Assembly (NCBI RefSeq): GCF_000993785.3
Contig: NZ_CP009922.3
Location: 5,456,001 to 5,520,000 of the forward strand
DNA: 64,000 bases
Direction of reading: 5' to 3'
DNA from: Streptomyces xiamenensis
GTDB taxonomy: Bacteria > Actinomycetota > Actinomycetes > Streptomycetales > Streptomycetaceae
Under the pieces are notes generated by a model. That model did not search any database, was not told the origin of the DNA, and saw nothing but the letters and a program-made list of their open reading frames with translations. Every line of letters starts with the position of its first letter. Within the stretch, counting starts at the first letter, position 1. A program made the position numbers and the translations under genes. Shown in pieces: positions 15,744-24,775 of the stretch.

Positions 15744-17144
15744 TTACCGCGTGCTGGTGGCACGGTGTGCGGCGATCAGCCCCTGGTACCAGCGGTAGCT
15801 GTCCTTGGGCAGTCGCTCCAGGGTGGCGTAGTCCACCCGGACGATGCCGAATCGCTGGTCGTAGCCGTAGGCCCACTCGAAGTTGTCGAGCAGGGACCAG
15901 ACGTAGTAGCCGCGGACGTCCACGCCCGCGGACACGGCGTCGGCCACGGCCGCCAGATGCCCCGCCAGGTAGGACACCCGGTCGGCGTCGTGCACCTGGC
16001 CGTCGGGGGAGACCACATCGGCCTCGGCCGAGCCGTTCTCGGTGATGATCAGCGGCGGCAGCCCAGGGTAGCGCCGTTGCAGGTCCACCAGCAGATCGGT
16101 GAAGGTGTGCGGGACCACCGGCCAGCCCATGGTGGTGTGCCGCACGTCGTCGCGCCAGGTCTCGGCGACCCGGATGTCGGCGGCGGTACGGGTGGCCGGG
16201 TCCGGGTCCTGGTGGGGCGCGTCGGTCACCGTGATCGGCCGGTAGTAGTTGATGCCGGTGAAGTCCAGCGGAGCGCCGATGGTGATCAGGTCGTCCTCGC
16301 GCCGGTACTCCTCGGCGCCGTCGGCCAGTTCGCCCCAGGTCTCCGCCTCGTGCAGCGGGTAGCGGCCGGCGAACAGCGGGTCGAACCACACCTCGTTGTG
16401 CAGCGTCTCGGCACGGCGCACCGCCCCGGCGTCCGCCTCCGACTCCGAGGCCGGCAGCAGCCGGTCCGGGTTGAGGGTGATGCCGACCTCGGTGGCGCCC
16501 GCCGCGCGCAGCGCCCGGACGGCCAGGCCGTGCCCCACCAGCAGATGGTGGGCCGCCGCCAGCGCGCCGCGCCCCTCACGGGCGCCGGGCGCGTGCCGGC
16601 CGATCGCGTACCCCACGAATGCGCTGCAGAACGGCTCGTTGAGGGTGATCCAGCGCGGCACCCGGTCCCCGAGCCGCTCGGCCACCAGCGCCGTGTAGTC
16701 GGCGAACCGCTCCGCCGTCTCGCGCACCCGCCAGCCGCCCTGGTCCTCCAGTGCCTGCGGCAGATCCCAGTGGTAGAGCGTGGCGGCGGGGGAGATGCCG
16801 GCGGCCAGCAGCTCGTCCACCAGCCGGTCGTAGAAGTCCAGGCCCTCGCTGTTGGCCTTGCCGCTGCCGGTGGGCTGGATCCGGGGCCACGCGACGGAGA
16901 AGCGGTAGCTGTCCACCCCCAGCTCCTTCAGCAGCGCCACGTCCTCCTTGTAGCGGTGGTAGTGGTCGCAGGCCACGTCCCCGGTGTCACCGCCTGCCAC
17001 CCTGCCCGGTGTGCGGGCGTAGGTGTCCCAGATGGACGGGCCACGGCCGCCCACGTCGTGGGCGCCCTCGATCTGGTAGCTGGCGGTGGCCGCACCGAAG
17101 AAGAACCCGGGCGGGAACGCGGGGAATTCAGGGGTGGCAGTCAT
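15744..17144 (-). CDS. bglA: GH1 beta-glucosidase
   Basis: Hydrolyses beta-glucosides and cello-oligosaccharides in the cytoplasm. The 466-residue single-domain GH1 enzyme has the N-terminal FFFGAATASYQIEGA signature, acid/base Glu170 in TLNEP and nucleophile Glu369 in ITENG; WSLLDNFEWAYGY is the C-terminal family hallmark. No signal peptide. It lies 57 bp upstream of the alpha-xylosidase and 61 bp downstream of a permease gene in the same operon. Together the two enzymes would strip xylose and then glucose from xyloglucan-type oligosaccharides. Confidence 0.94.
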   Translation of the reverse strand: MTATPEFPAFPPGFFFGAATASYQIEGAHDVGGRGPSIWDTYARTPGRVAGGDTGDVACDHYHRYKEDVALLKELGVDSYRFSVAWPRIQPTGSGKANSEGLDFYDRLVDELLAAGISPAATLYHWDLPQALEDQGGWRVRETAERFADYTALVAERLGDRVPRWITLNEPFCSAFVGYAIGRHAPGAREGRGALAAAHHLLVGHGLAVRALRAAGATEVGITLNPDRLLPASESEADAGAVRRAETLHNEVWFDPLFAGRYPLHEAETWGELADGAEEYRREDDLITIGAPLDFTGINYYRPITVTDAPHQDPDPATRTAADIRVAETWRDDVRHTTMGWPVVPHTFTDLLVDLQRRYPGLPPLIITENGSAEADVVSPDGQVHDADRVSYLAGHLAAVADAVSAGVDVRGYYVWSLLDNFEWAYGYDQRFGIVRVDYATLERLPKDSYRWYQGLIAAHRATSTR

Positions 17145-17205
17145 GATTCAGGCATCCCTTGGACGAAGTGGGCGGACGGGGAGGGAACTGGGCGCGGGAG
17201 AGGGC

Positions 17206-18030
17206 TCACTTGATCGACCCGCCGGAGATCCCGGCGGCGATGTACTTCTGCGCCACCACCAGCAGGATCGCGGCCGGAATCGCCGAGAGCACGGAGGTGG
17301 CCATCACCGCTCCCCAGTCACTGACATGGGCGCCGATGAACTGATAGATGCCCAGCGTCACCGGCTTCACGTCGTCGGTGGTGTTCAGCGTCAGCGCGAA
17401 GATGAAATCGGCCCAGGCGAAGAGGAAGGCGAACAGCCCGGCGGTGATCAGCGCGTTGCGGCTCATCGGCAGCACGATGCGCACGAACGCCGTGAACCGG
17501 TTCGCGCCGTCCACCATCGCCGCCTCGATCACCTCGGACGGGATCGACACCATGAACGCGCGCAGCAGCACGATCGCGAACGGCAGCCCCAGCGAGGCGT
17601 CCGCCAGGATCAGCCCCGCGTACGAGTTGACCAGGCCCAGCTCGGCGTACGCGCTGTACAGGGCGTTCGCCACCACGATGCCCGGCACCATCTGGGTGAT
17701 CAGCGTCCCGAACACGATGCCGCGGCTGCCGCGCAACCCGAACTGCGCCAAGCCGTACGCCGCCGGCGCGGCCAGCGCCAGACACACCACCACCGCGCCC
17801 AGCGACACCACCAGGGAGGTCAGCAGCGAACCGCCCTGCGTCTCGAAGGCCGCCCGGAAGTTCTCCAGGCTCGGCGAGGTCGGCACCAGAGCGGTGGAGG
17901 CGATGCTGGAGTGCGGCTGCAGCGCCGTGGAGATCATCCAGTACACCGGGAAGAGCATCACGGCCAGGATCAGTAGCGCCAGGACCGTGGAGAGGCGGCT
18001 TCTCCGGGTGGACTTCGTCATCGTCGTCAT
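17206..18030 (-). CDS. Carbohydrate ABC transporter permease (MalG-like)
   Basis: A 274-residue inner-membrane permease of the CUT1 family with about six membrane helices and the EAA loop EAAMVDGANRFTAFVRIVLP that docks the ATPase. The short N-terminus and the C-terminal KYIAAGISGGSIK are typical of the MalG-side subunit. It pairs with the permease seven bases upstream. No ATPase gene is nearby; in Streptomyces the shared MsiK ATPase usually drives such importers. Confidence 0.92.
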   Translation of the reverse strand: MTTMTKSTRRSRLSTVLALLILAVMLFPVYWMISTALQPHSSIASTALVPTSPSLENFRAAFETQGGSLLTSLVVSLGAVVVCLALAAPAAYGLAQFGLRGSRGIVFGTLITQMVPGIVVANALYSAYAELGLVNSYAGLILADASLGLPFAIVLLRAFMVSIPSEVIEAAMVDGANRFTAFVRIVLPMSRNALITAGLFAFLFAWADFIFALTLNTTDDVKPVTLGIYQFIGAHVSDWGAVMATSVLSAIPAAILLVVAQKYIAAGISGGSIK

Positions 18031-18036
18031 CGTCGA

Positions 18037-18999
18037 TCACTTCCCCCGGCCGGCGTTGGCCCGGTTGACCCGCAGATACAGGACCGCGAACACGGCGCTG
18101 ATCAGAATGAGGACGTTGCCCACCACGGCGCCCTGACCGAAGTCGAGCTGAAGGAAGGACAACTGGTACGTCATCGTGCCCAGCGTCTGGGTGGAATCGG
18201 CCGGGCCGCCGCCGGTCAGGGCCAGGATCAGATCCAGCACCTTGACCGTCGACATGAACCCCAGCACCAGGACCACCGTCACCACCGGGCGCAGCATCGG
18301 CAGGGTGACGCTGCGGAAGGTCCGCCACGGACCGGCGCCGTCCAGCGCCGCCGCCTCGTGCACCTCGCGCGGGATCTCCTGCAGACCCCCGTACAGGATC
18401 ACCATGTTGAACGGGATGCCGATCCAGATGTTGACCAGCACCGCCGACAGCAGGGCCACGCTCGGGCTGGACAGCCACGGCACGCCGCCGCCGGACAGCC
18501 CCAGCGTCTCCAGGAAGCTGTTGAGGACCCCGTGGTCCTCGTCCATGATCCGCCGCCACACCACGGCGGAGACCACCATCGGCACCAGCCACGGCAGCAG
18601 CAGCACCGCGCGCACCGCCCCCGACAGCGGGAAGCGCCGGGTGAAGAACACCGCCAGGGCGAGGCCGATCGTGAACTGCCCGACCAGCGAACCGACGGTG
18701 AACAGCACGGTCTGCCACAGCGCGTCGCCGAACAGCTCGTTGGAGAAGACCGCGCGCCAGTTGTCGAGGCCGTTGAAGGGGGCCTCACCGGTGAAGTAGG
18801 TGGTGGGCGTGTACTCCTGAAAGCTCATCAGGATGTTGCGCACCAGCGGGAAGCCGAAGAAGGCCAGCAGATAGAGCACCGCCGGGGCCACGAACAGCCA
18901 CTGGTACACCCGGCGGCGCCGGGCGGAGGAGCGGTGCCCGGCGGGGGCGGGGGCCGGCGCGGGCTCCGGCGTACGTTCGGGGGTCACGGTCGTCGTCAT
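18037..18999 (-). CDS. Carbohydrate ABC transporter permease (MalF-like)
   Basis: A 320-residue CUT1 permease with six predicted helices, a Pro/Ala-rich cytoplasmic N-terminus, and the EAA-type loop (EVHEAAALDGAGPWRTFRSV). SARRRRVYQWLFVAPAVLY marks the first helix. MTTTVTPERT was taken as start because it follows the binding-protein stop at once and has GAGGA upstream. It forms the channel with the MalG-like protein and takes substrate from the lipoprotein encoded just upstream. Confidence 0.92.
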   Translation of the reverse strand: MTTTVTPERTPEPAPAPAPAGHRSSARRRRVYQWLFVAPAVLYLLAFFGFPLVRNILMSFQEYTPTTYFTGEAPFNGLDNWRAVFSNELFGDALWQTVLFTVGSLVGQFTIGLALAVFFTRRFPLSGAVRAVLLLPWLVPMVVSAVVWRRIMDEDHGVLNSFLETLGLSGGGVPWLSSPSVALLSAVLVNIWIGIPFNMVILYGGLQEIPREVHEAAALDGAGPWRTFRSVTLPMLRPVVTVVLVLGFMSTVKVLDLILALTGGGPADSTQTLGTMTYQLSFLQLDFGQGAVVGNVLILISAVFAVLYLRVNRANAGRGK

Positions 19000-19006
19000 C
19001 GCGTCC

Positions 19007-20242
19007 TCACTCCCCGGCCTGCTGCGCGGCGCGCTCAAGGGCCTGCGCGGGCGAGGAACGCCCGGTCAGCACCGACTGGAACGCGCCGGCGAGCGCGTCG
19101 CCCACCATCGGCCAGCGGGTGCCGACCTCGGCGGTGCGCGAACGGGCGGTGGCCACCAGATCGGCGAACGGCGCCAGCTCCGGATTCTGCTCCCGGTACG
19201 CCTGGGCGGCATCCGCCCGGGTGGGCACATTGTTCACGCGCTCGCCCCAGCCCAGCTGGTTCTGCTCGGAGTTGAGGCAGTTGAGGATCGCCCCGGCGTT
19301 GCGCTCGCGGTCGGTGTCACTGTTCTTGGGCACCGTCATCACCGTGCCGCCGATCGGCGGCACCGGGTCCTGCCCGGCCTGCGGCACCGGGATGGAGGCC
19401 ACCGCCCACTCCACCGAGTCCTGCGCGCTGAGCACCGGCACCTGCCAGGGCCCGTTCACCATCATCGCGGTGCGGCCCGAGACGAACTGGTCGTTCACGT
19501 CCTGCTGGTTCCAGTTGACGACGGAACGGGAGGCCGACCCGTCGTCCACCAGGTCCTTCCACAACTGGAGTGCCTCCTGGCCCCCGGTGCCCTCGGCCAG
19601 GTGCGCCTCGTCGCCGCCGGCCGACCAGAAGAACGGCAGGAACTGGTAGACACCGTCCGCGTTGGGGCTGGCGCTGAACGCCATGCCGTAGGTGTTGCCC
19701 TGGGTGAGCGCGGCGGCGGTCGCCCGCAGCTCCTCCCAGGTGGTGGGTGGTTCGAGCCCGGCGTCCGCGAGCATCGTGGTGTTGTAGATCAGTGCCAGGG
19801 AGTTCACCGACCTGGCCACCCCGTACTGCGTCCCGTCGTAGGAGCCCAGGGAGACGGCGCTGTCCGAGAAGCCCTCGGCGTCGAAACCGGTCTCCGCCAG
19901 CGGGCGCAGACCATCCGTCTCGGCGAACTGGGCCAGCTCCGAGCCGTCGAGTTCGAGGATGTCGGGCAGGGAGTCGGAGGAGGCCATGCGCAGCGCCTTG
20001 GTGGCGACCTGGTCGGCCGGCACGCTGATCTGCTTGACCTTCAGCCCCAGCGGCTCGGCGCAGGTGTCGAAGAAGGCCTGGTTGGCCGTGTGCTCCTTGG
20101 CGTCGGTGGCGGAGTTGAGCACCGTGACCGTGCCGGGGTCGGGCTGCGCTGCACAGGCCGTGAGCCCGCCGGCCACGGTCGCGCCCGCCAGGGTGAGGGC
20201 GAGCGCGGAGACGGGTATCCGCCGTCTGCGGCATGTGGTCAT
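19007..20242 (-). CDS. Sugar-binding lipoprotein of ABC importer
   Basis: A 411-residue extracellular solute-binding protein, family 1. The signal peptide ends in lipobox LTAC with Cys30 as the lipidated residue. The body has the usual two-lobe pattern, with LALIYNTTMLADAGLEPPTTWEELRA and GRTAMMVNGPWQVP as recognisable family motifs. It should capture an oligosaccharide for the two permeases that follow. Substrate is inferred from the operon's GH1 and GH31 enzymes: a beta-glucosidic, xylose-decorated oligosaccharide. It lies 67 bp downstream of the LacI gene. Confidence 0.92.
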   Translation of the reverse strand: MTTCRRRRIPVSALALTLAGATVAGGLTACAAQPDPGTVTVLNSATDAKEHTANQAFFDTCAEPLGLKVKQISVPADQVATKALRMASSDSLPDILELDGSELAQFAETDGLRPLAETGFDAEGFSDSAVSLGSYDGTQYGVARSVNSLALIYNTTMLADAGLEPPTTWEELRATAAALTQGNTYGMAFSASPNADGVYQFLPFFWSAGGDEAHLAEGTGGQEALQLWKDLVDDGSASRSVVNWNQQDVNDQFVSGRTAMMVNGPWQVPVLSAQDSVEWAVASIPVPQAGQDPVPPIGGTVMTVPKNSDTDRERNAGAILNCLNSEQNQLGWGERVNNVPTRADAAQAYREQNPELAPFADLVATARSRTAEVGTRWPMVGDALAGAFQSVLTGRSSPAQALERAAQQAGE

Positions 20243-20309
20243 GTGGTCATTTCCATTCGCGGCGTTGAGAAGGAAAGAGGGCGGGCCGGCCGGTGGGCCG
20301 GCAGTGCGC

Positions 20310-21341
20310 TCAGGGAGGCGGGATCGTCGCCCCCTCGGCCATCACCGGGGTGATGAGCTGGTGCGAGCCGTCCGGGGCCGGCACGGCGCCCGCGCCACGG
20401 GCGGCGATCGCCGCCACGGCCAGTTCGGCGACGGCGGCCGACATCCGGCCCACCGGCAGTTCGATCCGGGGAAAGCCGGCCAGCGCCGGTTCGTCCGGCA
20501 GCGTGCCGACCAGCACGACGCTCAGCGCGCCCGGCCCGTCCAGGCCGAGTGCGGCCAGCTCCCGCAGCAGTTCGGGCAGCAGGATCAGATGCTGCACCAC
20601 CAGGGCGGTGGGCCGCTGCGCCGGATCGGTCAGCAGCACCTCGCGCAGCCGCTTGGCCAGCACGTCGGGGTCACCGCTGGAGGGCACGATCCGTACGTCG
20701 GCCCCGGTCTGCGCGGCGGCGGCGCGGGCGCCGTCCAGGCCGTGCATGGCGTAACCGCGGCGGGCCTCGATCTCGTGGTCGGCGGAGGACAGGAACACGA
20801 TCCGCCGGTGCCCGGCGGCGGCCGTCTCCCGTACCGCCAGGGCCACCGCCGCCTCCCAGTCGAGGTCCACCCACGGGACGTCGGTCTCGTCCTGCTCACT
20901 GCCGTGACCGAGCAGGGCGGTGGGGAAGTTCAGCGCGCGCAGCGCGGCGACGCGCGGGTCCTGCACCTGGACGGCCATCAGCACGGCCGCGTCGGCCAGC
21001 CCACTGCGGGCGATCCGGCTGAGCCCGCCGACCCCGTCCTGGTCGGTCATCATCAGGACGTCGTAGCCGTGGCCACGGGCGGCGTCGCTGAACTCGATGG
21101 CGAAACGGCCGTCCATCGCCCGGTACTTGCCCGTTTCGCGGGGGACCGCCAGCACGAGTACGTCGCTGCGCGCGCTGCGCAGCGCGCGGGCGCTGGCGCG
21201 CGGGTGGTACCCGAGGTCACGGATGGCGGCGCGTACCGCGTTCTGCGTCTCCTCGGAGATCTTGCGCGACCCGCTCAGCACGTAGGAGACGGTGCTGGGG
21301 GCCACCCCCGCCCGCTCGGCGACATCCTTGATCGTTGCCAT
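20310..21341 (-). CDS. LacI-family repressor of the alpha-xylosidase operon
   Basis: A 343-residue LacI/GalR regulator. Residues 1-50 hold the helix-turn-helix and hinge (TIKDVAERAGVAPSTVSYVLSG); the rest is a periplasmic-binding-protein-like sensor domain. The ATG at 21341 has TGAGGAG upstream. It is the first gene of the operon, so it controls itself along with the transporter and glycosidases. The tandem palindromes 35-60 bp upstream are its likely operators. The effector is probably an imported oligosaccharide or a breakdown product. Confidence 0.93.
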   Translation of the reverse strand: MATIKDVAERAGVAPSTVSYVLSGSRKISEETQNAVRAAIRDLGYHPRASARALRSARSDVLVLAVPRETGKYRAMDGRFAIEFSDAARGHGYDVLMMTDQDGVGGLSRIARSGLADAAVLMAVQVQDPRVAALRALNFPTALLGHGSEQDETDVPWVDLDWEAAVALAVRETAAAGHRRIVFLSSADHEIEARRGYAMHGLDGARAAAAQTGADVRIVPSSGDPDVLAKRLREVLLTDPAQRPTALVVQHLILLPELLRELAALGLDGPGALSVVLVGTLPDEPALAGFPRIELPVGRMSAAVAELAVAAIAARGAGAVPAPDGSHQLITPVMAEGATIPPP

Positions 21342-21375
21342 CCCGCTCCTCACGGAGTCCGCCCTCGCCTTGAGT

Positions 21376-21443
21376 TCGAATCGATTCGTCGAATCGATTC
21401 GACCAGTGGCGAGATGCTAAGCGGCGTGACCCCGCGCAGACAA
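21376..21443 (-). promoter_or_regulatory. Promoter and tandem LacI operators of the alpha-xylosidase operon
   Basis: Reading leftward, TTGTCT (21443-21438), an 18-bp spacer and TAGCAT (21419-21414) form a promoter. Just downstream lie two copies of CGAATCGATTCG, at 21390-21401 and 21377-21388, 13 bp apart; the nearer copy extends to the 14-bp palindrome TCGAATCGATTCGA. Repressor bound here would cover the transcription start and early transcribed region. Confidence 0.7.
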
Positions 21444-21559
21444 GAGTTTCCGGAAAGATCTTCGGATGTTCTGTGTTCTATCACAGTGCGTATCTGCCCG
21501 GAGCCGGGCGGCGAGCGGGATCGATCCGGCGTCACGGCAAGGAAGATGGGCGCTGACGC

Positions 21560-22237
21560 TCACGCGTCGCCGAGCCATCGTGGTGCCGCCCGGCGGAACT
21601 TCTGGGGTGGGAGGGAAGCGGCGTCCGAGGGGATGCGGGCCAGCACCGGTGCGCCGCCGCACACCGCCGGGAGGTCGGTGAGGTTGCAGCGGGAGGCCAG
21701 GTCGGGGGTGGCGGGCCAGGCGCCGATGATCAGGCCGTGGCAGGCCAGGCCCCGGGTACGGAGCGCCTCCGTGGTCAGCGCGGCGTCGTTGAGCGTGCCC
21801 AGGCCGGCCGTGGTGACCACCACCACCGGGGCCTCCAGCAGCGCCGCCGCGTCGGCCAGGGTGGCGCCCATGTCGTCGAAGCGCACCAGCAGCCCGCCCG
21901 CGCCTTCCACCAGAACCAGATCATGGCCGGCCGCCAGGTCGAGTGCGGCCTTGGCGACCTCCGCCGGCCGTACCGGCGGCAGCCCCGCCAGCCGGGCCGC
22001 CGTGGCGGGTGCCAGCGGGTCCGGGTAACGGGCCAGTTCACAGGTCGTCACCGGGCCCGCGAGCCGCGCCACTTCGGCCGCGTCCCCCGGCTCCCCGTCC
22101 GCCACGCCGGTCTGGGCCGGCTTGAGCACGGCCACCCGCTCGCCGCGCGCCAGCGCCCGGGCGGCCAGCGCCGCCGTCACCACCGTCTTGCCCACACCGG
22201 TTCCCGTCCCGGTGACGACCAGTACCTTCCCCGACAT
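21560..22237 (-). CDS. bioD: Dethiobiotin synthetase
   Basis: Catalyses ATP-dependent ring closure of 7,8-diaminononanoate with CO2 to dethiobiotin, the penultimate biotin step. The 225-residue protein has the P-loop GTGTGVGKT with Lys17 and the VEGAGGLLVR segment typical of BioD. The C-terminal part is slightly short but family-like. MSGKVLV was chosen as start, with GGAG eight bases upstream. It is the last gene of bioB-bioA-bioD, 33 bp after bioA. Confidence 0.92.
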   Translation of the reverse strand: MSGKVLVVTGTGTGVGKTVVTAALAARALARGERVAVLKPAQTGVADGEPGDAAEVARLAGPVTTCELARYPDPLAPATAARLAGLPPVRPAEVAKAALDLAAGHDLVLVEGAGGLLVRFDDMGATLADAAALLEAPVVVVTTAGLGTLNDAALTTEALRTRGLACHGLIIGAWPATPDLASRCNLTDLPAVCGGAPVLARIPSDAASLPPQKFRRAAPRWLGDA

Positions 22238-22270
22238 CCCGCACGCTCCGTTCCGCATCGTCGTGGACCC

Positions 22271-23608
22271 CTATCCGGCCCGGGCCGCGGCCACCGCCGC
22301 CGCGCAGATCCGTTCCAGGTCCGCGTCGCCGGTGATGTAGGGCGGCATGGTGTAGACGAGGTCCCGGAACGGCCGCAGCCACACCCCGGCCCGCACCGCG
22401 GCGGCCGTCGCCGCCGCGAGGTCGACCTCGTGATCCAGCTGGATCACCCCGATCGCCCCCAGCACCCGTACCTCCCGCACCCCGGGCACCCCGGCCGCCG
22501 CCGCGAGACCCGCGCGCAGCCCGGCCTCGATCCGGCGGACCTCGCCCCGCCAGTCCTGGTCGAGCAGCAGCCCGATCGACGCGTCGGCGACCGCGCAGGC
22601 CAGCGGGCTCCCCATGAACGTCGGACCGTGCGCGAGCACCGGCACCGCCCCGCGCGAGATGCCCCCGGCCACCCGCCCCGTGCACAAGGTCGCCGCCAGC
22701 GTCAGGTAGCCGCCGGTCAGCGCCTTGCCCACACACATCACATCGGGTGCCACTCCGGCATGATCCGCCGCGAACAGCTGCCCCGTGCGGCCGAATCCGG
22801 TGGCGATCTCGTCGAAGACCAGCAGCACACCGTACGTGTCGCAGGCTTCCCGCAGCACCCGCAGATACGCGGGGGAGTGGAACCGCATCCCGCCCGCCCC
22901 CTGCACCACCGGCTCGACCACCACCGCCGCCAGTTCACCGGCGTGCCGGGCGATCAGCGACCGCAGCTCGCGCACGTACTCCTCGCTCGGCCCGGCCGCG
23001 AACCCGGCCGGCGGCGGGGGCGCGAACACCTGTCCCGGCAGCGCCCCCGACCACAGCTCGTGCATGCCGCCCTCGGGGTCGCACACGGACATGGCGTGCC
23101 AGGTGTCCCCGTGGTAGCCGCCCCGCCAGGTCAGCAGCCGCCGCTTCTCCGGCCGCCCCAGCGAACGCCAGTACTGCAGGCACATCTTCAGCGCGACCTC
23201 GACCGACACGGAGCCCGAGTCGGCGAGGAACACATGCTCCAGCGGGCCGGGGGAGATCTCCACCAGCCGCGCCGCGAGCCGGACGGCGGGCCCGTGCGTC
23301 AGCCCGCCGAACATCACATGGCTCATCCGCCCCAACTGCTCCCGGGCGGCGGCGTCCAGGACCGGGTGGCGGTAGCCGTGCACGGCCGACCACCACGAGG
23401 ACATTCCGTCGATCAGCTCCCGGTGTCCGCCCGCCGGCACCGGGCCGGCCAGCCGCAGCCGCACCCCCCGCGCCGATTCCACCAGCAGCGGCTCGGCGCG
23501 GCCGGGCATCGGGCCGTAGGGATGCCAGACATGCCGGCGGTCCAGCGCGAGCAGCCGTGCCGCCTCCTCCGCCTGCTCGGACCACGCTGTCCCGCCGGTC
23601 TCAGGCAT
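22271..23608 (-). CDS. bioA: Adenosylmethionine-8-amino-7-oxononanoate aminotransferase
   Basis: PLP enzyme that transfers the amino group of S-adenosylmethionine to KAPA, giving 7,8-diaminononanoate. The 445-residue product starts with the BioA pattern DRRHVWHPYGPM. It also carries DGMSSWWSAVHGYRHP, SGSVSVEVALKM, WRGGYHGDTWHAMSV, VFDEIATGFGRTG and the PLP lysine Lys295 in CVGKALTGG. Its start overlaps the bioB stop by eight bases, indicating coupled translation. Confidence 0.95.
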   Translation of the reverse strand: MPETGGTAWSEQAEEAARLLALDRRHVWHPYGPMPGRAEPLLVESARGVRLRLAGPVPAGGHRELIDGMSSWWSAVHGYRHPVLDAAAREQLGRMSHVMFGGLTHGPAVRLAARLVEISPGPLEHVFLADSGSVSVEVALKMCLQYWRSLGRPEKRRLLTWRGGYHGDTWHAMSVCDPEGGMHELWSGALPGQVFAPPPPAGFAAGPSEEYVRELRSLIARHAGELAAVVVEPVVQGAGGMRFHSPAYLRVLREACDTYGVLLVFDEIATGFGRTGQLFAADHAGVAPDVMCVGKALTGGYLTLAATLCTGRVAGGISRGAVPVLAHGPTFMGSPLACAVADASIGLLLDQDWRGEVRRIEAGLRAGLAAAAGVPGVREVRVLGAIGVIQLDHEVDLAAATAAAVRAGVWLRPFRDLVYTMPPYITGDADLERICAAAVAAARAG

Positions 23609-24728
23609 TGGGCGGCAGCTCGGTACCCGCGCCCCTGCGGCGCACCGCGACCGGCACCTCCGCACTCTCGCGAGCGGTGTTCGCCCTGGCCGTGCCGTCC
23701 CCGGCCGTACCGTCCCCAGCCGTGCCGTCCCCGGCCGGGGGCTCCGCCACGGCCCCCTCCACCTCGAAGCCCGCGTCGGCGATCATCTCCAGATCGGCCC
23801 GGCCCGGCTGCCCCTCGCTGGTGAGGTAGTCGCCTAGGAAGATCGAGTTCGCGACGTGCAGCGCCAGTGGCTGAAGCGTCCGCAGGTGCACCTCCCGCCC
23901 GCCCGCGACCCGAACCTCCGTGTTCTGGCAGACGAACCGGACCATCGCCAGGATGCGCAGCGCCCGCTGCGGCGTCAGATCCCACTGCCCCGCGAGCGGC
24001 GTGCCCTCGAAGGGGATCAGGAAGTTCACCGGCACCGAGTCCACGTCCAGCTCGCGCAGCGCGAACGCCACGTCCACCAGGTCCTCGTCGCTCTCGCCCA
24101 TGCCCGCGATCAGACCGGAGCACGGCGACAGGCCGCCCTCCCGCGCCTGCCGCACCGTGTCGGCCCGGTCGGCGTAGTCGTGCGTCGTGCAGATGTCCTC
24201 GTAGGTGGCCTCGGAGGTGTTGAGATTGTGGTTGTACGCGTCGGCCCCCGCCGTGCGCAGCCGCGCCGCCTGCCCCGGTGAGAGCAGCCCGAGACAGGCG
24301 CACACCTCCACCCCGGCGCCGTGCTCGTCCCGGATCGCCGCGATGGTCTCGGAGACCCGCTCCACGTCCCGGTCGGTGGGGCCGCGCCCGCTGGCGACCA
24401 GGCACACCCGGCGCGCGCCGCCCGCGACCCCGGCGTTCGCCGCGGCGAGAGCCTCATCCGGTTTGAGCCAGGTGTACTTGAGGATCCCGGCCTGCGAGCC
24501 CAGCCGCTGGGAGCAGTAGGAGCAGTCCTCGGGGCACAGCCCGGACTTCAGGTTCACCAGGTAGTTGAGCTTCACCCGCCGCCCGAACCACGCGCGGCGC
24601 ACCTTCCCCGCGGCGGCCACCACGTCGAGCAGTTCGTCGTCGGAGGTCGCCAGTACGGCCAACGCTTCGGCGCGGGTGGGTGGTTCCAGGCGCAGGCCCT
24701 TGTCCACCAGGGTGCTCAGCAGATCCAT
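23601..24728 (-). CDS. bioB: Biotin synthase
   Basis: Radical-SAM enzyme that inserts sulfur into dethiobiotin. The 375-residue protein has the 4Fe-4S/SAM motif CPEDCSYC (Cys65, Cys69, Cys72) and the BioB motifs YNHNLNTSE, GMGES and NFLIPFEGTPLAG. The last 45 residues go beyond the usual BioB end and contain the repeat AGDGT three times, encoded by a 15-bp minisatellite. The start MDLLSTL has GAGGA eight bases upstream. First gene of the bioBAD operon; its promoter must lie in the 160-bp gap shared with bioF. Confidence 0.96.
   Translation of the reverse strand: MDLLSTLVDKGLRLEPPTRAEALAVLATSDDELLDVVAAAGKVRRAWFGRRVKLNYLVNLKSGLCPEDCSYCSQRLGSQAGILKYTWLKPDEALAAANAGVAGGARRVCLVASGRGPTDRDVERVSETIAAIRDEHGAGVEVCACLGLLSPGQAARLRTAGADAYNHNLNTSEATYEDICTTHDYADRADTVRQAREGGLSPCSGLIAGMGESDEDLVDVAFALRELDVDSVPVNFLIPFEGTPLAGQWDLTPQRALRILAMVRFVCQNTEVRVAGGREVHLRTLQPLALHVANSIFLGDYLTSEGQPGRADLEMIADAGFEVEGAVAEPPAGDGTAGDGTAGDGTARANTARESAEVPVAVRRRGAGTELPPNA
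23689..23733. repeat. 15-bp tandem repeat inside the bioB tail
   Basis: Three adjacent 15-bp units at 23689-23703, 23704-23718 and 23719-23733 differ at one or two positions. They encode repeated AGDGT in the non-conserved C-terminal tail of BioB. Copy number may vary between strains. Confidence 0.7.
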
Positions 24729-24775
24729 GAACCGATCCTCGGGCACGGGTGGGGGCGTGGCAAAGGCGGAAAGGT

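Noticed and set aside
12981..17213. A 1410-codon open frame on the plus strand
   Set aside because: It is antisense to the glycosylase, GH31 and GH1 genes, whose active-site motifs are intact; long antisense frames are expected at this GC content.
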